DNA from: Nemertoderma westbladi
Lineage: Eukaryota; Xenacoelomorpha; Nemertodermatida; Nemertodermatidae
Reading direction: 5' to 3'
Assembly: GCA_032718475.1 (NCBI GenBank)
Contig: JAUCBJ010001277.1
Span: 1-30,892, forward strand
DNA length: 30,892 nucleotides
The notes beneath the pieces were generated by a model, which was not told the DNA's origin, ran no database searches, and saw only the letters and a list, made by a program, of their open reading frames with translations. Position numbers and translations under genes: made by a program. Shown in pieces: positions 8,261 to 18,768 of this stretch. Each line of letters begins with the position of its first letter. Positions within the stretch are counted from its first letter, which is position 1.

Positions 8261-9838
8261 TATGCATATATATAGCATATATATAATATATAGCAATACT
8301 TTCTGCTGTTATATTTCACTTTGCAGTTACTCCCTTGTGAAGTATACCAGGTTTTCACCAAAACCACAGGTTACAGAAGGGCTGAATCAAACCAAAACAA
8401 TAAACGAATTAGTATATGTACAGGTTATAAGACAGAAATAAGCGCTATAAAACACTTAAAAAAGATAAATTTAAAAAAATAAAAAATAGTCATATATAAA
8501 ATTCCAATAAAAAGTCGACCGAAAAGTGAAATCCTGGTATTCTTCACGTGCGGCATGGGCGAATATAAGATTATTTGTAGTTATATTAGAGCTGATTGAT
8601 ACACGTTTCCATAAAAATATTTAACTTTATGGGAATAATGTGTGTTTATAAAACTACAGTGTAAAGGTACAGTTAAAAATCCAAAAATATAGCCACGCGC
8701 GGAGCTGACCCCATAATAATAATAATATAATAATACAATATGGATATATTTCTCTAAAAAATCTGTAAGAACTACTGTACTTCCAACTTCAACAATTCTT
8801 TTACTATTTCACTTGCCAGGCCCAGATGTAATACGGTTTTAGAACATCGTCATGCACTGAAAGGAGGCCAGAGGAACAAGATATCCTTGGCAATAACTTA
8901 AATCGTTCTAGAATGTTTCGCATATAATGAAAACAAACACAGATAAATATAATACCAATACTACCGGTAGCTGCTGTTATATTTTATTCGTGTAGGAAAA
9001 TGGTCAATAATCAGAGTGTAATATAATAGTCACAGTCATTTTGCGATTCTAGAATTATAATTATGATACAGAATAGTACATCATGGTACTAGTGAGCTGG
9101 TTATTGCTTATTCCCTCGAAATTCACATTATGTAACTTTTGTTTTGGTTTATTATTTATTGGCACTACTTCGCCCTGTCGACAGTCTCTGTCAATTTTTT
9201 TAACCATTAATTTTTTTGTGTTTTTCAATGTTTTTTTTTTTGGTAATGGTGTGAATGTTCTAGAACCTTAAGTAGATATTTTTTTTAATAGCAGCTAGCG
9301 TTTTTTTTACTAGCTAGCATTTTTTGAAAATAAAAAAAAATTGTTGTTAACATTATTAATTAGCTTGCGTTTTTATGAAGGTAGTGGGTTTTTTACTACA
9401 GTAGCTAGTAATAGTAAGTATTTAAAATCTTTCAAAAAATTTTTTTAATGTTACGCTATTTATAGGTGTGGTTGGTTGGTAAACAAGCCTATATTTTTTA
9501 TGGGTTTTATTTTATTATTCTTTCCAGCGACACTTTGCTGAATTTAGACTCAGAAAATTGTACCGCCACACGATGTTCAAATAATCTCAAACGATGTTTA
9601 ATATACACTATAAACTGTTATAATATCATGAATATTTATATCTACTAAATGTTCTAGAAATTCTTTTTTCACCAATACCAAAAAAGCATTAAAAACCTCT
9701 AAAAAGGACTGGTGAAAAAATGGCAGGGGGTGTCGAGAGGGCGAAGTATGTAGTTCCAATTTATTAATGGGAGTTAATTAACCTGTACAAAATTTATTCA
9801 CAATATACAATATACTAATTTTGTAACTGATGTTTTAG
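8261..9838. other. Non-coding interior of the Academ-like element
   Basis: AT-rich and gene-free. An AT palindrome (tatatatagcatatatata region) lies near 8265-8290. A hairpin with 11-bp arms (ttttttcacca near 9668 and tggtgaaaaaa near 9710) is visible. It is probably intron or debris left by loss of the transposase 5' coding region. Confidence 0.5.
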
Positions 9839-11370
9839 TTAATAATGTAAGGCCGTTCAAAGATGTCATTAAATCCAACTCGTTTCCAACTTTTAAATCG
9901 CCTAGACTCTCTAATGTAAAGAACAAACGCATGTCTGAGGTTCGATCCGACGCATCATTGTTTGGAAAACTCTTTATTGCGAATCAAACCCGAAAAGGAG
10001 ATCCGTCTGTCTTCTTTGCTCATGAGAACCACCCTTATCCACCTTCACTTTCACAGTATGGTGACATCAATTATGGGACTAAATCTGACATATTAAAGGT
10101 TTTTGATACAACATATAGTGTTGATGTCCCTGAGTATTTTCATGCTAAAGTCTTTGATGCACCTTTCATAGTTCATTGCCTTCGACCTATAGGATGTTCC
10201 ACCATACAAGACTATTTAACTAATAAAATAATACCTCAATACATAAAGCACGAATTGAACAATTCTGACAGGGTTGACTTTGTTTTTGACAGATACTGCC
10301 ATGAAAGCTTGAAAATGGGTATCAGAAACTTACGTGGTAGTGGAAACCAAATTAACATTAAGGATAAAACCAAAATTCCAGCAAATTGGATGGATTTCTT
10401 AAGGAACTCTAATAATAAAAACGAGTTGTTCAACTACTTATCCAAATCAATTATTCTAGAAAAATACCCAGAAGGGAAATATATTTACTCAACATTGGAA
10501 GAAGATGTGCTCTGTCAGGATAGTCGAGGCACCATTATGGGAAATTGCTCACACGAAGAAGCTGACACCCGCATTATAGTACACATACAGCATGCATTGT
10601 CAATGGGGGCTACAAATATCATTGTGCGCACAGGTGATACAGACGTTTTAGTAATACTGATCGGAGTTCACTTCTATTTAATATCCAATCATCCCAGTCT
10701 GAACATATGGTTAGCATTCGGTTCTGGAAAACATTTTAAATATTTTAATGTGAATAATATATCCCAAAAGTTAGGTGAGGACAAATCAAAGGGTTTATTG
10801 ATGTTCCATGCCCTTAGTGGCTGTGACACCGTGTCCCACTTCAGAAATATTGGCAAAATAACTGCTTGGAAAACTTGGTTGGCCATGCCAGAAATCACAT
10901 CAACTTTCAAGGCAGTATACGATCAGCCATTTAATCCCTTCCCAAATGGAATCGAAAGTGTAGAATTCAAAGCGTTGGAAAAATTTGTTATACGTATGTA
11001 TGACAAAAAATCAAACAGAACGAGTATAAATAATACAAGACGGGATCTATTCACCAAACGCAACTGCGTGATTGATCGCTTGCCACCAACTCAACACGCC
11101 CTTTACCAACATGTGATGCGGGCTACATATCAAGCCAGCGTTTGGGCAGTCTGCACACAGGACAAACCGATACTCCCTTCACCAGCAGATTTCGGTTGGG
11201 TATTTAATACTCAATGGAATCCCGTCTGGAGCTCACTGCCAGACGCTGCAACGATGTGCCACGAACTCATTAAATGTGCATGCAAAAAGCGCAATTGCAC
11301 AAACTGCAAGTGTGGGAAGGCTGGGTTTAAATGCACAGAATTATGCACATGCACTTGCTCTTGTTATTGA
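9839..11370 (+). CDS. XPG/FEN-like nuclease domain protein of the Academ-like element
   Basis: From ATG 9931 it encodes 479 aa. The same frame is open upstream to a likely 3' splice site: branch-like tactaat, then gatgttttag ending at 9838. The true start may therefore be an exon boundary. Conserved points: FVFDRY (116-121), SHEEADTR (207-214), TGDTDV (234-239), WLAFG (260-264), FHALSGCDT (292-300), PPTQHALYQHV (385-395) and a C-terminal cluster of 11 Cys (443-478). The acidic set D120, E209/E210, D212, D236/D238 and GCDT resembles the metal site and helical DNA-binding segment of XPG/FEN nucleases. The tail resembles CXC-type zinc binding. By family, proteins of this kind occur in transposons of many invertebrates. 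The inferred role is DNA cleavage or processing in transposition. The N-terminal transposase part is missing. Confidence 0.68.
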
Positions 11371-11504
11371 TTACATATGATTCGTATAATTAAAAGAATT
11401 GGTATAACTATAATACTAAATAATTTAAATTTACAGTTTTGTGGCTGTGTATTTGATGTATAAACACATTATCCAAAAGTCAATATTTTTTAAATATGCT
11501 TCAC

Positions 11505-11925
11505 CTTTTGTTTCTATGGAAACGTGCATCACAGCTCCAATATAACTACTAACCATCTTATATTGCTATAAATGCTGTTTATCTCCAGTTCCAATATTAA
11601 TTACACTAAATTTCAGGCAGTTCCTAGGGAAAGGTCACCTTGTTGCTATGGACACGTGTATCAGCGCCAATGTTATTACTAACAATCTTATATTGCTAGA
11701 CAGGTTGATTATCCCAAGTTTCAATCATAATTTCATTAAATATACAGCGGTTGCTAGGGAAAGGTCCCCGGTTACTAAGGAAACGTGTATCAGCGCCTAT
11801 GTCATCACTAACCATCTTCTATTGCTAGTCAGGTTGATTATCCCAAGTTTCAATCATAATTCCATTAAATATAGAGCGGTTGCTAGGTAAAGGTCTCCTT
11901 GTTGCTATGGAAACGTCTACAGACT
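11505..11925 (-). repeat. ~130-bp subterminal tandem repeats, right
   Basis: These are reverse-oriented relatives of the left array: ttgctagggaaaggtcacc, gttgctatggaaacgtgtat and atcccaagtttcaatcat recur at about 11619, 11752 and 11879. A more diverged unit starts near 11510. The mirrored arrangement relative to 7911-8260 extends the inverted symmetry of the element. Confidence 0.83.
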
Positions 11926-12005
11926 TATATTATAAACTAAACCAGTTATATAATCGTAATTTTTGTATATGGTGAGTTTCAATAACAGAAATGACCAATT
12001 TTACC

Positions 12006-12159
12006 CGGTTGCTATGTAAAAGTCACCCTGTTGCTAGGGAAGTAGTCAATTTTTTTGGTACACAGGCTCAGATTAATCTACACATTTTTTTACATATATA
12101 GTCATATTTTCATGCTTTTGTCCGGCAATTAACGATTTTCACCTTAAGCGACCCCACTA
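12006..12159 (-). repeat. Right terminal inverted repeat, Academ-like element
   Basis: Inverted partner of 7779-7942, ending gcgaccccacta, followed by TTA. Confidence 0.9.
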
Positions 12160-13700
12160 TTACTGCGTATTGTACAGTTGTATCCAATGTGAACCTCTGA
12201 GTTACAATTAAAACGTTTTATTAGTGGATGGACCAGGTTTGAGAATGGCAATGTGTCTTGCAGTAATGTTACCATACATCCATAGTGCATAGCCTATTGT
12301 CTGAATCTGAACTGAATGTGTAATGTTAGCGCCCAACAGCGATCTGGTTACAGGGTTAGTGCAGTTAACACTGAGCATCTGACCATGACCATAGAGATAT
12401 CTTCACGAGAGTGAGGTAGAATAAAACGTCTGTCCTTATCTGATCTGATCTGACGGCATCTGATCCTATAACCAATCAGGAGAAAGAGATATATGTAAAT
12501 AACCAATAGGGGATCAGGTTGCCATGTTACGTATCAGTATCATCATATGACACGGCAGTACTGTAGGCCTTCAGCGCTTCAGGCATACCGGTATGCTGCC
12601 AATGCAGCAAAGGCATGTTAAAAATGCGATATACAGTAGGATGAAGGATTGCGGGTATGAAAGTTGTGTGATTGCCCCAGCAAATGTGGATAGTTTTATA
12701 TGTAAACAACTTTCGCAGATTTAGTTGGTGTTGAATGAAACATTAATCATTTATTAAAAACAACAGCCTTTCTGCCTTTGCTGCAATATTTTAGTAATCT
12801 TTCTTGTTAATAGTTATCAATATTAATAGTTAAAGTTAATTATATTAATTATAATTAATATTATTAAATAATGATACTGTTCTTATTAGTATATTACAGT
12901 TAAAATATTTATTGTTTGATTCTTACGCTAAAGGGAAGGCAGGAAGAGGTACAGTACCTCTGTACAGTACACTGTACTGCCGAATATGGCGAAACACTTT
13001 AACATGCCCCATATTGTCCTGATTGCCAGCTGATACAGCGGAGTTTATACCCAGACGATGAAGGAAGATGGGAAGGTGGGAATCAATAAATTATGTTGCT
13101 ACCTTCCAATTGAAGGAAAAGAGCAGGTTACAGCGGCGGCAATTTCTAACCAAGACAATAAACGATGTTGTTGAAAATTTTCACCCACCGGCGAGAATTA
13201 AAAGTTTCAGAATTCTTATTCAATTTTTACATATTCCATTGAATTCAGAACCCTCACAAATCCATATAACGCAAGAAACCCCATACTTCCGAAAAATAGA
13301 AGTTTGAGATGTATAGTTGTTAGATAAATATTTATTCCATTGAATTCAGAGCCCCCATAAACCTCTAAAATGTAAGATAGGACTATGAGTTGTCACAATC
13401 AATTGAACTATTGAATGAATTTTCAAAATTTCTTACTGGCACCAAATTTTGCGCACAGCACCGAAAAATACAACGTTGATGATATGCCTGGTGCAATTCA
13501 TATATATTCCAACGAGACTAGAACGCCTAAAACCCCTATTGCGGAAAAAACAGCTTCAAATAATCAATTTACAAAATTGAAATATTTCAAAATTTGGGGC
13601 TGGCACCAAAATTTGGCACCCGCCGCTAAAAACAAGATAATTTCTAGCTTATTTTATATGAATTTCTTTTAGTTAGTAGCGTTAGTTTCAGAGAGGGAGG
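12160..13700. other. Non-coding interval
   Basis: It contains gtacagtac palindromes (12955-12985), an AT-rich run (12830-12900) and a duplicated attccattgaattcaga phrase (near 13235 and 13330). The open frames at 13068-13307 and 13415-13672 show no motif or family resemblance, and I do not call them genes. Confidence 0.5.
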
Positions 13701-13705
13701 TGCGA

Positions 13706-13750
13706 AAACTGCCCTAGCCCATGCGAGGATCGAACTCACGATGTACAAGA
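13706..13750 (-). repeat. tRNA-derived SINE-like fragment (B-box)
   Basis: On the minus strand the sequence reads gtgagttcgatcctcgcatg. GAGTTCGATCCTC matches the T-arm / pol III B-box pattern of tRNAs and SINEs. No convincing A-box or cloverleaf lies upstream, so it is not an intact tRNA gene. Confidence 0.35.
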
Positions 13751-14263
13751 AATGTGATTTTAAAGCAATTTTAAAGTAAAGTCTTCGCAAGAATTCCTCT
13801 CTCCTTTAAGTGACGGTAAATCATAGTACTACAGTACTAGAAGAAGGAGACCGCCTATAAGACAGCAAAACCGAAAGAACTAAATGATAATCCCCATCAA
13901 ATATCAATCGCAATCAATATGTAAACCTCTCCTTCCATTCCATGCAGCTATGGAGAAAGCACAATTAATGTCATGACCAGTTCGCAACAGACAACAGACA
14001 CTACTCCAGCCTGATGCTTGCTACCTCTCTCTGGCCATCTACTGTAGCTACAGTAGAGTTCAATAATTACCTAAGATTGCTATGGTACAGTCTACAGAGA
14101 AAAATTCTTCCCAATTCACTAACATAGGCAGATTCGAGCCTGCTTGAGACAATATTAGATATTTATACACTATTTAATTTTTAATCAATAAATAATCATA
14201 CATCTTTATATTAAACACTCGAATAAAATAAAAACTTCGTGAGAATACTACTACAGTACTACT
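13751..14263. other. Non-coding interval
   Basis: No gene. A second T-arm-like phrase (minus strand gcaggctcgaatctgcc, near 14128-14146) may be another SINE trace. Confidence 0.4.
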
Positions 14264-14914
14264 TGTTCGCGCTTTTAGACCTTTAGCAGTTTAACCTGCC
14301 AAATTTAGGTGTCTTTTGGCTATAAATCGACTTTAGCCTATGACAAGTATTTGATACACATAAAGCTACATTAGCCGAAGCCAGCCTATGCGCATCATTC
14401 ACCCACGGTTAAGGGAGACTGGATTCGGATGCTCTGACCTTATTGCGGTGTAGGCCTACTGTATTATTCGACTGATCGTTAATATATAATCTCTGACAAA
14501 TATTATTCACTTTCGGGAAATATTAACAGTTCCTTTAGGACGTGGCGCTCTAAGTATGTAAACAGAGTTACGACTTACACTAAACACAACGGGATGGCTA
14601 ATGATTCACGTATAAAGCGCATTCTTTAGGAGATGCTTTGTTATCTATCAAACTCATGCACACTACCGCACAATGCTGCACACCGATCTGCCGACCTTCA
14701 CTAATTTTAATCATATATAAGGAGAACAGCCACTGACACATGTAGGGTCTATGAAATAGCATTCAATTCACTCCAAAACCACTATAATGTAAGTCGCAAT
14801 TGCTATATGTAACCGGTCTCTCTAACCTTCAGTATATCAAGAAGATTGGGGTTTTCTGATTATTTATCGATATTCTCCAAATATAACAATATTCCATCAA
14901 CTGATACAATTAAT
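14264..14914. repeat. Copy 1 of a ~645-bp dispersed direct repeat
   Basis: About 97-98% identical by eye to 28994-29641, in the same orientation. It starts TGTTCGCGCTTTTAGACC and ends CTGATACA or a few bases later. Differences include ggctataaatcgactttagcc versus ggttataaatcgacaaga, and cgcatcat versus cgcgatcat. It contains catatataagga, TATA-like on either strand. Confidence 0.9.
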
Positions 14915-15524
14915 AACTGACAGTAAATAGCAGTAAAATAATGCGGTGTTTGTATGTTACAATATGAGCAGTTTGTGATATGCAGATTTGGTTTGGATTG
15001 ATAACAGTTATACGTTTCTATGATCAAAGCCGTTCTAATGTTTGGCTAAAGTCTGAAACACAGAATAATTCCACAGCCGATGTTCTGGCATCAGGAAAAA
15101 AGGTAAACAAAGACCATAATGCATTGCCCGATTTCCCGGAGGCCTCTGTGCAAATAAAATGAAAATCGCTCTGATTGGTCGAGTGAACAAAGAACAAAGA
15201 AAAGTTATACGTGGACATATCAGCCGATAGATGTCGTCATCTGAACTACACTGTATCAAGAGTATTTTGGCGTATTGCGACATAAAATCGCTAGTTATGT
15301 CCGCTAAAGTACACATACAGAAGAAATGGCTTTTTATGTCCACTAAAACACCTGTACAGTAAGAAAACGGCTTTTTATGTCCGCTAAAACACCTACAGAG
15401 TACTTTGCGGGAAAAATGACTAGCTAGATCCGCAAAAGCCTTTACACCGCTCCCAGAAAATGGGATTTAATTCTATAAAATATAAAAAATCACAGTTTCT
15501 AAAGTATAAAAATACTCTAAACAG
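14915..15524. other. Non-coding interval
   Basis: No supported gene. Its one notable feature is the short tandem repeat at 15294-15445. Confidence 0.5.
15294..15445. repeat. Degenerate ~40-bp tandem repeat
   Basis: The phrase ttatgtccgctaaaacacc followed by tacagaagaaa-ggcttt recurs at about 15295, 15332 and 15374. A degraded fourth unit (tagatccgcaaaagcc) lies near 15425. Confidence 0.65.
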
Positions 15525-17063
15525 TTAGTCTTTCTTGCGCGGACGGCGTTTACGCAGTTTTTTGAGGCTAGCAAGAGTCCTTTTCTCTTTGGGGCGAGCC
15601 ACTTTAATAGGAGGGCTATAACTCCTGGGTGAAGGGTGCAATACAATTGCATCGAAGGTTTAGGATTACGGTCGGTGTATCCGCCGGTCGAGGTACCTGG
15701 TTGATCGATATCAACTTCAGTGGAGCAAGGTTTAACGGCCTTTAGAGCGTGTTTTAGGACAGCAGCTCCTACTGGTCCCTGACGAGTCGTCTGAACGATA
15801 GCGGTAGGTGGACCGTGAGTAGTGAAAATTTCCTCGGTTTGATGATTCTTTTCAACTCGCGTTCTCGGGCTCTATAGGAATCGATATGCTTCTCCTCGAG
15901 CTGATTTTCCTCCGCTTGTTGTTGGAAGCATTCGTCTAAAACTCTTATAGAGTAGAGTCGTCCAAGTTCAATATATTCTTAGAGATTCTGGATTTCCTGA
16001 TCGAACTGAGATAAAGCTAATTCGTTCACCGCTTGGACTTGCTGCTGCAATTTACGTTTCTCTAAACAATTGTAGGTTCCTTTTCCAATCTTTTGACGAA
16101 TAGTGTCCAACGCGTTTCATACAACTCTCTCTTCCGCCTCGGTGACAGGTTGTATCGGGTTAAACCGGGACGATGATACGGTTGAATGGCGATATTAGAT
16201 GTCCGCGTCCCAATCCGACTAGGTAAGATGGGCGAATATCTAGGGAGCCCACAACCGGAGTGCCACCGACTAACTGTTCGGGTAACACTAGAGATCTTTG
16301 AACAGTGAGTACAGTTCGGGAGGATCAGTGATACTATTAGGATCAAGAGTCTGAGGTCTCACTAGGAAGTGAGGAGGTCTGACCGAGTATTCCGGAACTC
16401 TGATCATTGGTTTATTTAAGGATCGTTCGAATCGAACGAGCGTAGGTGATACATCGAACAAGTTTCGCTCGAAACTCCCGTAAATATAGCGAGTAAAACC
16501 ATGTTTAGCGCAACGTCTCTGCGGATGTTTATGTCTTTCCGTTTGTTGGTTGGGTTCATCGCAATAATACCAAAGACGCACGTCTTGTAGGGGAAACGCG
16601 GGTGATATTTATTCGGTTTTACAATGTTTCTCAAGAATTCCAAATATACGTTGGAGTTACCGCGTTTATCAGGTTCTTTAACATCTTCTCTTTCGAGTCG
16701 ATTTCGAATAGAATTTTCGCATTCGATTTTCAGTTTATCGTTCCGACTCCGCTGGGTAGGATATTTAAATAGGGCCATTTCCCTTTTGGTGTCGACATCG
16801 TCCGTATCGTGTAAATCGATAGGATGACCAGTAGTTAAGAAGTCCATATGCGTACCATTACGATGCGTATAGCGAGCAGTGAATTTTCGATAGTCCAATT
16901 CACGAGTGAGTTGCTCCTGGGACATTGGCGGTTCGATATAACGACCATAGTCCTCCGTAGTAGTTGGACCAGCGTCGCTGCGTATTAAGCTATCAACAAA
17001 TGCTTGCAACGGTAGAGCATATCGCTCCCTGATACCAAGATCATCTTCTATCAACTCAGACAT
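15525..17063 (-). pseudogene. Unrecognised broken gene with coiled-coil segment and basic C-terminal tail
   Basis: It opens at ATG 17063 (MSELIEDDLGIRERYALP) and is clean to about 16590. The coding signal then changes frame (YYCDEPNQQTERHKHPQRRC) to a stop near 16288, restarts one frame away (LVGGTPVVGSLDIRPSYLVG), shifts again near 16160, and passes a TGA near 16120. A helical Gln/Glu-rich stretch follows (RKLQQQVQAVNELALSQFD), then a TAA near 15980, a second helical stretch, one more shift near 15650, and the end KKLRKRRPRKKD with TAA at 15525-15527. The original product was about 500 aa. An acidic start, central coiled coil and Lys/Arg tail suggest a nucleic-acid-binding structural protein, possibly gag-like, but I recognise no family. 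It lies 3' of E2 on the same strand; linkage to E2 is unproven. Confidence 0.55.
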
Positions 17064-17880
17064 AGCTGCTATATGAGTTTATCAATATTATAATGAGTTT
17101 ATAATTAGGCTAGCGGGCGTCGCTGCCTACCCCTCACGGCCCCCGGACAGCGCAAGATCCTCAGCACTGATGCACTTTCGCCGATGTGCCTATCGCCAAC
17201 ATAGTAGCTGCACAACGACCACAACAACCAGAGCGAGTCACTCCACTGTCCGTCCCAAGGGCTAAGATTTACTTCAGGTTATTACTGCAGAGTTAGGGCT
17301 ACTTTCACAATTGCGACTCGCTACTGTAAACACACTTTAGTAGTAACATTCACCTATAAACGCACAAATTCCACACAACTGTCACAAACCGCACACATTC
17401 GGGCCATTTGTCCGTTAGTCAAGTGCCTTCCAGAATGCCACGTTATTATTGGTTATCCTTGGATACTAGCAGTGTGCTATTTATTCTTTATGCTATTCAA
17501 TGGGGCAAGCCTTTATTGTTCTTTTAACTCACTTCTAATTCTAGCGTGGTTGTTGCCATGGTGACATTATGGAAAGCTAGCGGTAGAATTAGGGTAATTC
17601 TCATGCATACAGATCTGGGATGCTATTTAATAGTAATTCTTTAATTGTCAATATTCCTCGTTATAAATGATTTTATGAATTTTATCGGCTATTGACTATA
17701 TATTGGAGATTCTCGCACACTAATACACTTAATAGGGTGAATCTCCACTCCCATGATCTATTAATTAATGGAATTTTGGGAATGTTACAAATTGTATAAA
17801 AATGACAATTTATCAAATTCATTAAAAGATATGAATTTAAATTTATTCCCGTAAATTTTATTATTTAATATTAAATAGAC
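17064..17880. other. Non-coding interval upstream of the 17063 gene
   Basis: No gene. It includes a stem (ggagattc near 17705 with gaatctcc near 17741) and a ccatggtgac region. It could be leader or promoter for the broken gene at 15525-17063, or E2 3' LTR sequence. Confidence 0.4.
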
Positions 17881-17882
17881 AC

Positions 17883-18256
17883 AATTTTATTCCAGAGCAT
17901 GTCTGGGGACTAGGATCCTGAATTCTAGGAAATTTGTCCTTTTAAGAGTATCGGTAAGTGCTACGATATCTTAATCGACTAGAATTTTAAAGGATCTCAA
18001 TTTTAACAGATTTTTATTTATAGATTTTCTAGAGTTAACTTGTAAGTATTTACTATATTGTATTTGTTTGACAGATTTTATAAATATTAATAGTTAATAT
18101 TTAAGATGGGCACCGGTTTATTCCAGAACTTGTCTGGGGACGTTAACCACTGATTCTAGAATTTTGTCTTTCAAGTATATCGGTGGGTGCCGCGATATCT
18201 TAATCGACTAGAATTACAGATGGTCAAAGGGTTTAACAGATTTATTTTGCGTTTTA
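17883..18256 (-). repeat. Two ~230-bp tandem units, each with a poly(A) signal
   Basis: Both units contain ttattccaga-c-tgtctgggga, cctttt/tcaagta-atcggt and cgatatcttaatcgactaga, starting near 17886 and 18117. On the minus strand each has ggaataaa (AATAAA at 17886-17891 and 18117-18122). Duplicated 3'-end-processing signals downstream of E2 pol fit an LTR or 3' UTR. Confidence 0.65.
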
Positions 18257-18768
18257 CGCTACTGTTAAAGGGACATCACGCTACTATATGTATTATTTAA
18301 TATACGGTATGAGAGCAATATCGCAAGAAGCAATGTCAGTGAGAAGAGGCAAGTCGTTTCCAAGGTCTACCCAGAGCTTGGTTTAGCCGAGACACGAGGA
18401 TCTGAACTTTGCATTCCTAATACTCTACTTACCAATAATACTTGAATATAGTAGGAGCTTTATTGTACTTTAATAAGTACGGATATTTCATCTTACTGTA
18501 GTCACGTATTTATAATGTAATACGGACAGTAAGGAAAGAGAAAAAGAATTATTTCTCGCCGTCGCACTAAATATATAATATGTAAGTAATTAAGTAATAA
18601 ACGCGAATATATATGGCACTAATCTACTAAATAATCGCTAAAATAACATTCTACTAAATAAAATTAAAGAAAACGATTATAATAAAATTACATAATAATA
18701 CATACATAAATATAAAATAATAAGAACAAATATAAAATAATATAGTCACACACCCACTCCAGACGCTG
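18257..18768 (-). other. E2 3' end: likely polypurine tract and start of 3' LTR
   Basis: On the minus strand the pol stop is followed after about 13 nt by ggagtgggtg and TGTGACTATATT (near 18745-18755). This resembles E1, where ggggggag precedes TGTGAGCGTATTC. An AATAAA lies at 18459-18464 on the minus strand. No matching 5' LTR was found by eye to the right of E2, so the LTR boundary is inference. Confidence 0.4.

Larger units (their letters stand above)
7779..12159 (+). mobile_element. 4.38-kb DNA transposon, probably Academ-like (XPG-nuclease type)
   Basis: The ends are long inverted repeats: 7779-7942 and 12006-12159 match almost throughout, apart from an ~11-bp gap near 7800, and both start TAGTGGGGTCGCTTAAGG. 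TTA flanks both ends (7776-7778 and 12160-12162), a 3-bp target duplication. Inside each TIR lie ~130-bp subterminal repeats in mirrored orientation. The only substantial gene (9931-11370) encodes an XPG/FEN-like nuclease domain. A 3-4 bp duplication plus an XPG-like domain fits the Academ superfamily as I know it. No DDE-transposase N-terminal part is seen, so the copy is probably internally deleted or non-autonomous. Harbinger also makes 3-bp TWA duplications, but the protein does not fit it. Confidence 0.7.

Noticed and set aside
7779-12159. EnSpm/CACTA transposon, suggested by TAGTG...CACTA at the ends
   Set aside because: The terminal words are reversed relative to CACTA elements, which start CACTA, and the protein is XPG-like.
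13068-13672. Two 79-85 aa plus-strand frames
   Set aside because: No motifs, AT-rich composition and no coherent neighbours.
14128-14146. T-arm-like phrase suggesting a tRNA gene
   Set aside because: No acceptor stem, A-box or cloverleaf could be assembled around it.
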